A DNA stretch of 64,000 nt from Cylicocyclus nassatus. Taxonomy: Eukaryota > Nematoda > Chromadorea > Rhabditida > Strongylidae. The position numbers and the translations under genes were made by a program. The stretch covers positions 78,750,322 through 78,814,321 of the forward strand of contig CATQJL010000223.1 in the NCBI GenBank assembly GCA_958299035.1, written 5' to 3'. The notes under the pieces were generated by a model that was not told where the DNA came from, did no database searches, and saw nothing but the letters and a program-made list of their open reading frames with translations. Below are positions 13,401 through 23,259 of the stretch, piece by piece. Position 1 is the first letter of the stretch; each line of letters starts with the position of its first letter.

Positions 13401-16400
13401 CTCTGCGCCTTTACCTTGCATGCACCTCGCACTCGCCCGAGCCTACCGTAAAATTCGGGCCACTTGAGGGGAGCTTTGTAGACCCCCTTTCGCGCTGCAA
13501 ACTTCTGTCGTCGCTTTGTTAGGGGAGGGGGGGGGGGGTCCACTATTACATTACTACCAGGGCCAGGTACCCTCGTCTGGTGGGACGCTGCCTTTAATTA
13601 GGCCTCGAAGCTCCGCCTTCCATCCGCCAAATCCGTTGAATCAAAGGGTGTCAAAATTACTGTCAGTTCATGTTGGAAGCGAGAAGAGGGGAGTGGCGTG
13701 GTGACAGAGGCACCGCTATGATCAGATCGGACCCAGGTTCGACCCGCCCTTGGGCCAAGCAAACTCTTCACCCTCCGGGGATGGTAAATTGGTACCAGAG
13801 TAATCTGGGAGGATAAAAGCACTTGCTTGATAATCGGCTAACCCTCGCAAGTCGCTCTAATAGGCTCGCACGCATACAATTGCCTCTTCATCTATGAAGT
13901 AGTGTGCGTTCGGCGCATGCCCGCGGACGGGGACGCCGAATCCTTTATTCTTTACTTTTACATGTGGGAAGCAACAAATGTTAAAAAGAAAAAGACGTTT
14001 GCACGCCAAGCAACGCAGTGCTGGCAGATCACCTGCTGAAGAAGCGGCAAGTGCTAGGGAATGTTGCAATGGCTTACTTTGTCTGCGATAGTCTCTAAAA
14101 ATTTGCCACCGAACTAATAATTTTTATGTCAATTTTTTTTGTCAGTAATGCATATATTGAAAGAGCTCACATTTCAGAGCACTAACGGTGGATTCATATA
14201 CGGTACCGCAAAACACTCCAAACACAACAGCATTGAAACCAAGCAATTCCACAGCAATGAACGTTACAAAAAGGGGAGACTCCTAAACTGGTAAAGAAAA
14301 CTTACAACGTTCCCTGCGTACAGTGACATACATCATCTAGAATCCAAGGCAATATATGGACCAACACCAGAGTAATGAAAGCTTTCACATAATTACCAAC
14401 AATACAAGTCATTAGTAGAGGCATTCTTTGCGCACTCATAATGAGGAGAAATTCCTAAAGCGAGATGAAAGACTTTTCTAAAAGATTTTGCTGTCATTGT
14501 CTATCTTTAAGATATCTACAAACTCAAATCCACAGCAGCGTTATTACGAGTCTTGAGACTCATTCAGGCTATTAATTTCGCGACATGTCGCAGTCAGAAC
14601 AATGAACAGGGGAAGTTCAAGGGAATGCGAGTTGTTGCTCTCATCCCTGCATGTATGAGCTTTTGTCTACTCGCGTATTAACACTATGCTCCTTCAAAGA
14701 AGATAAAGCACATATTATAAAGAGGAAAAACGAAAAAATGCCTATATCAAGGCCATTCGGTCGCTCTGAATCAGACTCTTATAATTCTGCAGAATTGATT
14801 GAAAACTTTGCGAAAATTAGTGAGTTACCTCTAAAAAGTCTTAATGATAATGAGTAAACTTTTTGAAGTGCTTCTCTTTTGTTCAAAACCATGAAAGTGT
14901 GAATTTTCATTTTGTGACTATGTTCATTCCGTCTTCTTCTTGCTAGATTGAGATCACGCGTTAGATCTTGTTCCACTGTCCTGTCCCACATACAGTGCTG
15001 GTCAAAAGTTGCAGACAAAGCTACCTTTTTCATTGCTCATTCACAAGAGATTAAGGACGAAGAGATAATTTAGTTGCGTGTGGTGATAGGGGTTCACAAG
15101 TATTACGACCACCGCATGCCGCTACTAGAAAGCATAGATTACAGAAACTTTAGAATTTTTAAATCAAACAAGTCCATGATACCCGCGTTAAAATGCCGCG
15201 GACAACAAGTCTTCAAACGCGAAAGTTTTTTTTGCAGCCATTTCAAAGCGGATACAATTCCAACAGACAAACTATGCTATTGCTGATAAGAAACCATTCA
15301 GTATATTCTAACTAAGTTATCTAAATGGGGTAAATGCTCTCAACTGTTAACCATTTTGTGTGCATCTGGTGTGCATTGATGCCTTTGCTACAAATGGCTA
15401 TAGATTTTCAAAGCTTACTTGTCTGCAAAAAAGTCCTCAACAAACACTTAAGTTCCAAGCTAGTGCGCACTCAGGTGCTTAGGACTGAGAAAATACACAA
15501 GGCAGCGCAATGCAAGACATGTATCTGGTTGGTCCAAAAGTTCGTTTGCACCATTCTTGAAAATCACAACTTTTCAGAACTGGGAGCGAACGAGCCGCGG
15601 CCCTTTTCGGGCTGGAATTTCGCAGCTCCCAAAAGCCGGCCGGAGAGTGGCAAGGAATTAACACTCGATGGGTTTGCACAAACTTTACTTGTTAGAGAAT
15701 ATCACTTTTTGTAAAAGTACCTTTGCTGATCTCTGATAATGGGTGCTTACCAGATAGAAGGGAGAGTGAGATCATTTCAGCTTCGTCATTTTATGTTAGG
15801 CTGTCAAAAATCTGGAACTTGCGATAAAATTGTAAGCAAGCTGCGATGGAGTTTTTTTATTCACCCTTTCCAACTGTTTATAGTTTGTATTGAATGAGCT
15901 TATCTGTGAAGAGTTATGGAGGAAACAGTGGTGCGGATAAAAGAAGTTGGGAGAGAGCAGTCAAAATTCTGTCGAGACATTTGCTAAGAAAACTCTGGAA
16001 CTTAACAGGAGGGAAGATTCGTTACCCTTGACTAATCTCCCAGAATAAGTGTCAAAAAATCTTACCGTATTTTAAGGAAGAAAGTTCTAACTTTTGGATT
16101 TAGTCACATCTTACTTTACACACACAACCAGTTCAAAACGCCGCGAAGCGGCGCTTTGAACTGCTTGTGTGTGTAAAGTACGCTGGTGCGCTCAATTAAT
16201 GAAGAAATGCGTGCTGGTGCGCTTAATCAATGAAGAAAAGCCATCAAATCACAGAGGATTGGATATGTAATGTCTTATCTGCATCTATTTGTAAGCGTCG
16301 AGCGAAAGTAAAATAAATAACCATGGCCACTCAGTGGCGGAGATTGAAGAAAAAATATTATCAGAAGAAGAATGCCTGCATATTCTCAGAAGAAAAAAAC

Positions 16401-19400
16401 CGAAGAAAAAAACAGGAGGATGATTGCATCAGTCAAGTCTGCCGTGCCCTGCAACGAATTCGAACTTCGGTGTTTAAAAAGTGGGAAGTAAAAAAAACCT
16501 CGCAGTATAGGAAAGAGAGCTGTGGAGTTTTTTGTATGGATTATAGAAATGAGGACAAATGAAGGAAAAATAAACTATGATCAGATGTGGACTTGCCTTC
16601 ATTCTGGCATCGTATGAAACATTGTAAGTGACCAACAGAGCAATTACTGATACGATGATAATCATGTCTAAATTGAGCGTTGAGAAATGCCACCCCCTTT
16701 ATATGTAGACATACATATTTTGAAGATGAATGATCTTTCATATCTACGTCCCACTTTCGTCACGCTTACTGGTTTGAGTGTGATTTTTCGAGTGCGCAAC
16801 CCGCGTTCCTAGAATATGCTTTCGTGTAGACCAAACTTGTTTATGAACAATACCTCTCGATAAGATTTCAACAATGCGTCAATAATGCATTGCTGTGTTT
16901 CTAAATCTTCATCTGCCAGTATCTTTTCCGAACTTCGTAAACTCATACTCCATGTTTCGCTGAAATGAGATCTCCCTGCAGCATTTGCAATGATCTTTCC
17001 GTGACTTCTTACCTAGTTATCAACTGTTTGAAGTCCACAAGCGTTCTAGTTGAAGCGACGGATGCATGTATGATGTATGCTAATGACATGTTTCTCAATG
17101 ATTTGAACTGCACGCCGTAGAGCGGCATTTTGTACTTTGCACCAATGTCTTTCGTTGTTTCAATAGAGATGGTTAGCTCAGAAGACGCCGTTGACAATGT
17201 GTCCGTTGTGTAAGGTGTTGATGTTGTAGCACTTGCAGAGGTGGAAACGCTTGTAGATTTTGAGACGTCCTAAATCAATTGTAATATTGAGTCATTGAGT
17301 CGCCATACAAAGACTCGGTAATTGTGGCTATGAAAAGCTTTGACATAATAGTGGCCTAAATCTCTTCCACGATGGTCTTTGCCGCAGCTTAACGACAACG
17401 TCTAGATTATGAGGAACAGTTTGCCGAAACTGTGTTTTTCATACCGAAAGAGTATTATATGGTCTTTTTTTCTTACAGGTGTTTTGGAAGCCTAGCTTGG
17501 AGTAAACGTCAGCTTTTTCTAAGCCAAATCTTTAAATGAAGAATTTAGCTAATAAGGAACTCGCTCGATGTGACAAAAGAGCTATTAGATTTTCGCTCAA
17601 AACCCTACTAGTCTCAAATAGAGAAAAGTGAAACGTAAAAACTGTTCACCTTTTGCCTTTAGAAGATTACTAGCTACTCGATTAAGATTATTCGGTTTTT
17701 CGTATGGCATGCACCTCAAAGTGGGGTGAAAATTATATTGTGTATCGAAGTGCGATGTACAGCAGAGTGTGTGAGCCTATAGGGTCTTTTGGGCTTACGG
17801 AAGGTACCGATTCCTCCTTTTCTGCCAACGACGAAACGAACTTTGTCATCACACTATCAAGGAAAAGTGCATCACATCCGCAACCAACGGATTTTCCAAT
17901 TTTGACTCATTCTTTGGACAAGATAAACTTTATCTTCTCCGCACAGTGGAAAGTGCAAATGTCCTGCCCTCTTTTGTTGCTCGAAGCAAATCCACGGGAA
18001 GGAAGGTTGGTCGAAGTGGCTTTTCAAAATGCGATGTATACTGTTTTGTAGAGCTTGAAACGCTGACTCCAAACCTGCCTTCGTTATCTTCTGCGGGCTT
18101 CTGGGCGAGGAGTTATGAGCATTTTTGTGAGTAAAAAATCAATTGCAACATTAGTGTAAAATCAGTCGTAACATTTTTTCTAGAGCCTGATTGATAGCAG
18201 AGTCACTCGATGCAATAAATATTTTTGAATTAAATATACCAACTCGCTGCTTCCTCATTCGAACATTAGGAAAAGATTACGACTGATTTTATATCAATTT
18301 TGCCTATGGATTTTTGCTCACAAAAATCTTCATAACTCCTCACACAGAAGCCCGCAGCAGATAGCAAAGGTAGATTTGAAATCAGCGTTCCAAGCTCTAC
18401 AAAAGAATGGACCTCATTTTGAAAGGCCACTTCGACCAACCTTCCTTCCCTTGTTAGAGTCAGTCTTACCTCTTTTACCAGGAACAATTTCGAATTCATT
18501 GTCCGATTCAGTGGTGTAGCTGCGCTATAATTACTGAGTCTTATACAGTCGTTTTCAAAACGTTATTTCATATAAGGAGAAAAGGCCTATTGATCGTAGC
18601 CTTTGTATGTGATATGAAACAAAAACTTCATTTGAAAGGTATTCCGAAACTGTATTTGTTATCTGAAGCATCCAACTATCCAGCAAGTCGCGCAATTTTC
18701 GCCGGAGCGTCAGCTTTTGAGGAGGAATATCCCATATAATTCGTTCCGGATAATGTTCGAAAAATGACAAATTTCAGTTATGGGATTCGCGTTTTAAGGG
18801 CAACATTTTAACGTAGAATCACATGTCAAAAGGTTACGACAGTGAGTGCCCTCCCATTGGTTCAATCCTAGAATAAGTGCTTGAAAGACCAACCGCTCAT
18901 TCAGATCGTCATATAATTGCTGTGTGTTGTTCAAAATAAATCGTTTCTATAATGGAGTAGAGTAAATCCTCAATTATTTAGATTGAAGAAGCGCACATAC
19001 CATTTTAGTAGAAGCAAGTAATTCTTCAAGTTGTGAGAAATTTGCGAAGTTGTTGCTAAAAATCGTTAACATGCAAATTGTGAGAAATGAAGATATAGTC
19101 ACGACCGACTTGCTAGCGAAAGTCTGTAGGCATTTGAAAATTTTGAGGTAAGTGGATATACAGGGTGTCCCAAAAAATGTGAACACTGTTTGATTGTTTA
19201 TAACTCCCTTACTTTCAAATCTTTCGCCGAGCTTTAGGCACCATTCTATAGAGCGAGGATTAACTTAGATCTACAGCTTGGAGCGCATCGTCAATCGCCC
19301 TTCATTACTGTAGGATTACGGTACCAACTTGACAAGGATTTTAGGGCATTGGAGGCCATACTCTCCTCGGAACAAAACCAAACAAGCCAAAAACTTTTGT

Positions 19401-20187
19401 ACTATGGTAATGGAAGCGGCTGATTTCGAATATGAAATTTCCGCTTCACTGTGATGTTTCTTTCCAAGGTTATCCAAGGTAAACCGTAATTATTGAATTT
19501 CCAGCATTTGTCAGAAATGTGATTACACCGTCACAAAAGCTAAAAGCACTCATAAAAAGTTGTGCAGTGGAATCAGCGTGCGCAAAAACCTTAGTACACG
19601 ATTTTTCAGATTTTTTGAAAAAAAATTTGTCAAATGGCATATTCACAATGGATTCACATGCTAGAAGTTCATACCGTAATCCTACTGTAACGAAAAGCGA
19701 TCGGTGATTCGCTCCATGCTACAAATCTAAGTTGAACCTCGCTCTACAGAATGGTGCCTCAAACTCGGCGAAACACATGAAAGCAGGAGAGTTATTAATG
19801 ATCAAACAGTGTTCACATTTTTTGGGACACCCTGTATTGCACACCATAAGACGCGCGCCTCTGTCACGATTTATCCTCGAATGCTCTATACATTGTTCCC
19901 TTTCGCGCTTTTGAATTTTGGTGTTCTTATATCTTTCGATGTCACAGCGCGGTGTAATGATGCAAGGAATCTGAATGTTCGCATTACGAGCTATTTTTGA
20001 ATCCAAAATGAATCAGTTGCTACTCACTCTCGTAATCTCTCCTTTTAACACTTCTTTCTCGATAGAAAGTAAAGGAACGTGCAACTCACATATACAAAAG
20101 GAATTTTTCGCTACAGTTGCCGCCATCTACTTCTATATTTGCATGAACGAGTGGAGTGACATTTTCTGTTCTATTCTCCCGTGGTGT
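3729..20187 (-). CDS. ABCA-type ABC transporter, multi-exon, 3' end outside window
   Basis: This spans the exons assigned to one large transporter: extracellular loop 1 exons (20187-16597, tentative), TMD1 exons (14454-11046), NBD1 exons (10995-7677) and early TMD2 exons (7496-3729). ABCA proteins are full transporters (TMD-NBD-TMD-NBD) that move lipids across membranes; in C. elegans the family includes the corpse-engulfment gene ced-7. Family assignment rests on the Walker A motif GHPGAGKTTT, Walker B IVFLDEPT, the post-NBD phrase FGTEYVLTV, the IIEETFMKMG strand, and the TMD2 phrase YWLYTMFYDIF. Phases match across all introns from 11.3 to 7.7 kb; elsewhere several joins are unresolved. 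The rest of TMD2 and NBD2 must lie left of position 1 if the gene is complete. The exact orthologue is not decided. Confidence 0.8.
4091..5218. other. Intron or intergenic stretch, nothing recognised
   Basis: AT-rich, without convincing exon, known repeat or RNA gene. It lies between two exon groups of the ABCA gene, so an intron is the likeliest reading. Confidence 0.4.
5219..5685. repeat. Foldback element, CAAGGGA family
   Basis: The left arm contains ACAAGGGAAAGTTCCCAAG, then CACCGTAACGGGCTTAAAAC and GAGGGAAGTTATGAGCG. The right arm repeats these as an inverted copy (CGCTCATAACTTGTCTCGG, then CAAGCCCGTTACGGTGATAT, then GACTTGGGAACTCTCC). It is non-coding, with arms of roughly 180 bases. 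Confidence 0.8.
6806..6899. repeat. Short hairpin element
   Basis: CAGGAATTTATGGAGTGATT with TTTGC continues the left arm; the right arm reads GCAAACCAATCACTC and ends TATATTCCTG. The stem is about 25 bases with a loop near 40 bases. It lies between ABCA TMD2 exons. The remaining parts of 5686-7241 hold nothing I recognise. Confidence 0.65.
7677..10995 (-). CDS. ABCA nucleotide-binding domain 1 exons, degenerate catalytic motifs
   Basis: Ten exons on the minus strand: 10995-10837, 10792-10711, 10658-10429, 9417-9257, 9187-9071, 8205-8130, 8082-7994, 7926-7828 and 7753-7677 (preceded by 11224-11046). All introns are GT-AG, all phases match and no stop interrupts the frame. Motifs in order: Walker A GHPGAGKTTT with its Lys; Q-loop region GFCPDKIMLYDELT, where the family has CPQ; signature LSPCQKRKL, where the family has LSGG-x-KRKL; Walker B IVFLDEPT intact; D-loop IDMD; H-loop region VSTQNMEDAE, where the family has TTH-x-MDEAE. 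ATP binding seems possible but hydrolysis by this half is doubtful. The domain ends with the usual C-terminal regulatory strand (LPKDQEKN, then IIEETFMKMG). Two large introns are made large only by inserted elements. Confidence 0.88.
8277..8658. repeat. Foldback element, GCGTCCAGGC family
   Basis: Inverted arms run from AGGCAGAGTCCAGGCAAATC to TTTGCCTGGACGCTGC. It lies in the ABCA intron 9070-8206. Other copies are at 27326-27693, 29412-29775 and 50805-51172. In the two best-preserved copies the ends are TTAA, pointing to a piggyBac-like TTAA target; here the flanks have diverged. Confidence 0.8.
9442..10390. mobile_element. Mariner-like foldback element in an NBD1 intron
   Basis: The left end is TTAGGTTGTTACATAAG and the right end is its inverse, CTTATGTAACAACCTAA. 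Both are flanked by TA (9440-9441, 10391-10392). The arms continue inward with only scattered mismatches (ACTTAACTTCTAACGGCGAT and its inverse) and include a duplicated central part. TTAGGTTG ends plus a TA target are typical of mariner-derived non-autonomous elements. There is no transposase frame. Removing it would leave an intron of about 60 bases, the normal size for this gene. Confidence 0.85.
11046..11480 (-). CDS. ABCA TMD1, last two membrane segments
   Basis: Two exons. The first ends at 11273 (phase 1; its start is between about 11480 and 11430) and encodes a hydrophobic helix, VAIVLWLILLYFAL, followed by a loop with NPIAAFKNIF and FELRG, matching the family pattern P-x-x-A-x-x-x-x-x-x, E-x-x-G before the last helix. 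The second, 11224-11046, encodes another helix (ALAIDGICVIGITMIV) and a basic stretch IRRKEL that joins in frame to the NBD1 exon at 10995. The introns are 48 and 50 bases. Confidence 0.8.
11583..11748. repeat. Short interspersed repeat, GGCTGGAAGGCG family
   Basis: Starts GGCGGCTGGAAGGCGGAGC, has a GCTCGCGCCCGCGATGCG core and ends CGCCTTCCAGCAGCC with CAGTTGAATC after it. It shares its body with 57021-57168 and its tail with 13598-13648. The ends are weakly inverted (GCTGGAAGG with CCTTCCAGC). Confidence 0.7.
11763..12558. mobile_element. Mariner-like foldback element
   Basis: The left end AAGGTTGGAAACTAAGTTTT and the right end AAAACTTAGTTTCCAACCT are inverse copies, flanked by TA on both sides (11761-11762 and 12559-12560). 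No transposase frame. It lies between ABCA TMD1 exons, again inside an intron. Confidence 0.7.
12708..12849 (+). repeat. 71-base tandem duplication
   Basis: CTATCAATCTTTCCTTTTC recurs 71 bases on, and both copies run through GAAGGAAGTTA and GAGCGTTTGAAGACC nearly unchanged. The unit resembles an arm of the CAAGGGA foldback family (the AAGTTATGAGCGTTT phrase). Confidence 0.8.
13230..13515. repeat. Foldback element
   Basis: The left arm has AGCGATGACTAAAGTTC, AGGGGGTCTACCAAG and AGTGGCCCGAATCTTACGG; the right arm carries the inverse (CCGTAAAATTCGGGCCACTT, then GTAGACCCCCTTTCGCG, then ACTTCTGTCGTCGCTT). It is GC-richer than its surroundings. A G-run follows at 13521-13538. Confidence 0.75.
14172..14454 (-). 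CDS. ABCA TMD1, middle membrane segments
   Basis: Exon 14454-14332 (41 codons, phase 0 at both ends) encodes EFLLIMSAQRMPLL then a helix FITLVLVHILPWIL; the start resembles the family phrase EKE-x-x-LKE-x-M that precedes the second helix of TMD1. A 49-base intron (GTATGT ... TTTAG) leads to an exon starting at 14282 that encodes LFVTFIAVELLGFNAVV. Its end is uncertain: the frame meets a stop near 14175, so a donor at about 14189 is the better choice. The next exon, before the 11.4 kb helix, was not identified. Confidence 0.65.
14860..16100. other. Probable ABCA intron, nothing recognised
   Basis: It contains only short unsupported frames. The longest plus-strand frame (15334-15714) has no family signature or splice context. 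Confidence 0.35.
16112..16178. repeat. Long near-perfect hairpin
   Basis: CTTTACACACACAA pairs with TTGTGTGTGTAAAG; the stem continues through CAGTTCAAA and TTTGAACTG to a GCCGCGAAGCGGC tip. A stem this long could fold as RNA or be a tiny foldback element. Confidence 0.75.
16597..17269 (-). CDS. ABCA extracellular loop 1, C-terminal exons
   Basis: Exon 17269-17013 is open over 85 codons. It begins with a Ser/Thr-rich stretch (TSVSTSASATTSTPYTTDT), as expected of a glycosylated linker, followed by a folded-looking part (MPLYGVQFKSLRNMSLAYII). It ends in phase 2 at a GTAAG donor and joins in phase to exon 16959-16854 (ETWSMSLRSSEKILADEDLE). Exon 16667-16597 encodes the helix MIIIVSVIALLVTYNV and ends at GAAG/GCAAGT, a GC donor. 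The join between 16854 and 16667 is not in phase, so a small exon is probably missing. Assignment to the ABCA gene is by position and strand. Confidence 0.6.
17993..18453. repeat. Foldback element, CAAGGGA family
   Basis: The left arm is ACGGGAAGGAAGGTTGGTCG and the right arm is CGACCAACCTTCCTTCCCTT. Inner arms share CTGCGGGCTTCTG and the GAGTTATGAGCATTTTTGTG phrase. It lies between two exon groups of the ABCA gene. Confidence 0.85.
18555..19123 (-). CDS. Probable ABCA extracellular loop exons, one frame break
   Basis: Exon 19123-19001 (41 codons, phase 0 both ends) has the phrase NFANFSQLEELLASTKM. After a 54-base intron it joins in phase to an exon from 18946 (RFILNNTQQLYDDLNERL, then LGLNQWEGTHCRNLL), which stays open to about 18800. 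A further open stretch, 18770-18663, reads FFEHYPERIIWDIPPQKL but lies in a shifted frame with no acceptor between them, so a frameshift, a sequencing error or an unseen intron must be assumed. There is no motif to name; placement in the ABCA gene is by strand, order and splice signals. Confidence 0.5.
19161..19834. mobile_element. Tc1/mariner-like foldback element
   Basis: The left end is CAGGGTGTCCCAAAAAATG and the right end CATTTTTTGGGACACCCTG, each next to TA (19159-19160 and 19835-19836). Arms extend inward (GTGAACACTGTTTGAT and its inverse). It is 674 bases with no transposase. A lone similar end, ACAGGGTGTCTCAAAAATG, occurs at 5734. Confidence 0.85.
20090..20187 (-). CDS. Candidate exon, possibly ABCA extracellular loop
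   Basis: The acceptor TTATGTTACAG precedes 20187 and the donor GTGAGT follows 20090. The frame reads through 32 codons (NVTPLVHANIEVDGGNCSEK in the middle) without a stop. It ends in phase 2 while the next exon (19123) starts in phase 0, so either a further exon lies between or the model is wrong. No known domain recognised. Confidence 0.4.
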
Positions 20188-20881
20188 CTGTAACATAAAA
20201 ATGAAAGATCTTGTTCACGATTTGGATGCAAGGCTGAATGTCTCTTCTTGCTTCAGTGGGAAAATGGCAAATAAGCTTGATTTCTGTTACATTCATCAGT
20301 TTTTTCAATCTTAGGGAGGGTTCTAGAAGTGGCTCTTCGGAACTCCTTCAAGTGTGAAGGATGCCGATTGCACGCATGTTATGACTATCAAGACATGACT
20401 CTGACATGTGGTTTTGGGCAGATCATCCAATCTATATAATCACTTTAAAGTCTATCTATGTTTTGCACAGAACACACGATATCTGGCCAATCCTTGCTTT
20501 TAAACAGTTGATAGAGTGATCGATTGATAAGAGTAGTGTTTCTGTGCATTTGTTACAACCTATTTATCTTCGGAAAGAACAAAAACAAAAAGAAATATTG
20601 TACCCACTTCACAATATCCGCTTCGCGTGATGCAACCGCGGGTGGCGTGCAGTACACACTTCTTTGACTTGATTGCATGTGGTTGCACATTTTGCCCAAA
20701 AAAGGCTAACAAATCAAAGATCCAAGCCGGTTATGACCAGGGTCAAGAGTGGGGTGTGGCACGCCACACCCGGGGGGGGGGGGGGGTCTCACACGGCCAG
20801 GAAGAGCGGAGGGGGTCGTTATCGAGGTGATAGTGATGTTAGCGACATTAGGTCATTGAACAATGCTGATAGGCCCATTGT

Positions 20882-21280
20882 AAATAATAAGGGCACCGTA
20901 ACCGCTTGAAACGCTGACTCCAAATCTGTTTTCCATTTCTGCGGAGCGACTTTCGGAGAGAAGTTATGAGCTTTAAAAGTCTAAATTTGTCATGTTTTAA
21001 GTGGCTCAAGTACAATCACGCATGAAAGTGATTTATCAAGTATCAAGTATATTGATTACAAGAACGGAAAAGAGATAATTCCGTTAGGTGTTGTTTTACA
21101 GCTTTCAACTGATTTTAAGCCACTTTGAACATGACAAATTTAGACATTTAAACGCTCATAACTTCCCTCGAAAAGCTGCTCCACAGAAAAGGAAAGCAGA
21201 TTTGGAATAAGCGTTTCAGGCCCGTCACGGTGATATGTGACTCATCCGGGCTGGCCGAGCTGACTTGGGATCCCCCTTGT
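20882..21280. repeat. Foldback element, CAAGGGA family
   Basis: AAGGGCACCGTAACCGCTTG on the left corresponds to the inverse of the CCCGTCACGGTGATATG stretch on the right, and AAATTTGTCATG with CATGACAAATTT form the inner stem. The right terminus is CCCCCTTGT. It is closest to the 5219-5685 copy. Confidence 0.8.
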
Positions 21281-21404
21281 AAAATGAGTAAACTACCCTA
21301 TTTTCCGGCGTATAAGCCGCAATTATTCTCGTCGCGCGCGGGCTGATGCGAGATGACGGTCGCGATGTGCAAAGCCGCGCAAGCAGCCAACTACCACCTA
21401 TCAT

Positions 21405-23227
21405 GGCTTATAATAACGGGCTAAGGTTGCTGTGTGTGTGTGTTTGTGTGTGTTTGTGTTTGTGTTTGTGTGTGTGTGTTTGTGTGTGTGTTTGTGTGTG
21501 TGTCTGTGTGTGTTTGTGTGTGTGTTTGTGTGTGTGTTTGTGTGTGTTTGTGTGTGTTTGTGTGTGTGTTTGTGTGTGTGTGTGTTTGTGTGTGTGTTTG
21601 TGTGTGTGTTTGTGTGTGTGTTTGTGTTTGTGTGTGTGTGTTTGTGTGTGTGTTTGCGTGTGTGTTTGTGTGTGTTTGTGTGTGTGTGTTTGTGTGTGTT
21701 TGTGTGTGTGTGTTTGTGTGTGTTTGTGTGTGTGTTTGTGTGTGTGTTTGTGTGTGTGTTTGTGTGTGTGTTTGTGTGTGTGTGTTTGTGTGTGTGTTTG
21801 TGTGTGTGTTTGTGTGTGTTTGTGTGTGTGTTTGTGTGTGTGTTTGTGTGTGTGTTTGTGTGTGTGTTTGTGTGTGTGTTTGTGTGTGTGTTTGTGTGTG
21901 TGTGTTTGTGTGTGTGTTTGTGTGTGTGTTTGTGTGTGTGTTTGTGTGTGTGTTTGTGTGTGTGTTTGTGTGTGTGTGTTTGTGTGTGTGTTTGTGTGTG
22001 TGTTTGTGTGTGTGTTTGTGTGTGTGTTTGTGTGTGTGTTTGTGTGTGTTTGTGTGTGTGTTTGTGTGTGTGTTTGTGTGTGTGTTTGTGTGTGTGTTTG
22101 TGTGTGTGTTTGTGTGTGTGTGGTGTGTGTGTTTGTGTGTGTGTTTGTGTGTGTGTTTGTGTGTGTGTGTTTGTGTGTGTGTTTGTGTGTGTGTTTGTGT
22201 GTGTGTTTGTGTGTGTGTTTGTGTGTGTGTTTGTGTGTGTGTTTGTGTGTGTGTTTGTGTGTGTTTGTGTGTGTGTTTGTGTGTGTGTTTGTGTGTGTTT
22301 GTGTGTGTGTTTGTGTGTGTGTGTTTGTGTGTGTGTTTGTGTGTGTTTGTGTGTGTGTTTGTGTGTGTTTGTGTGTGTGTTTGTGTGTGTGTTTGTGTGT
22401 GTGTTTGTGTGTGTGTTTGTGTGTGTGTTTGTGTGTGTGTGTTTGTGTGTGTGTTTGTGTGTGTTTGTGTGTGTGTTTGTGTGTGTTTGTGTGTGTGTTT
22501 GTGTGTGTGTTTGTGTGTGTGTGTTTGTGTGTGTGTTTGTGTGTGTGTTTGTGTGTGTGTGTTTGTGTGTGTTTGTGTGTGTGTTTGTGTGTGTTTGTGT
22601 GTGTGTTTGTGTGTGTTTGTGTGTGTGTTTGTGTGTGTGTTTGTGTGTGTGTTTGTGTGTGTGTTTGTGTGTGTGTTTGTGTGTGTTTGTGTGTGTGTTT
22701 GTGTGTGTTTGTGTGTGTTTGTGTGTGTGTTTGTGTGTGTTTGTGTGTGTGTTTGTGTGTGTGTGTTTGTGTGTGTGTTTGTGTATGTGTTTGTGTGTGT
22801 GTTTGTGTGTGTGTTTGTGTGTGTGTTTGTGTGTGTGTGTTTGTGTGTGTGTGTTTGTGTGTGTTTGTGTGTGTGTGTTTGTGTGTGTGTTTGTGTGTGT
22901 GTTTGTGTGTGTGTTTGTGTGTGTGTTTGTGTGTTTGTTTGTGTGTGTGTGTTTGTGTGTGTTTGTGTGTGTGTTTGTGTGTGTGTTTGTGTGTGTGTTT
23001 GTGTGTGTGTTTGTGTGTGTGTTTGTGTGTGTGTTTGTGTGTGTGTGTTTGTGTGTGTGTTTGTGTGTGTGTTTGTGTGTGTATTTGTGTGTGTTTGTGT
23101 GTGTGTTTGTGTGTGTGTTTGTGTGTGTGTTTGTGTGTGTGTTTGTGTGTGTGTTTGTGTGTGTTTGTGTGTGTGTTTGTGTTTGTGTGTGTGTTTGTGT
23201 GTGTGTTTGTGTGTGTGTGTGTCTGTG

Positions 23228-23259
<32 letters not shown>

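Noticed and set aside
13680..13860. GGTTCGACCC motif resembling a tRNA B box
   Set aside because: No A box at the right distance and no cloverleaf could be drawn.
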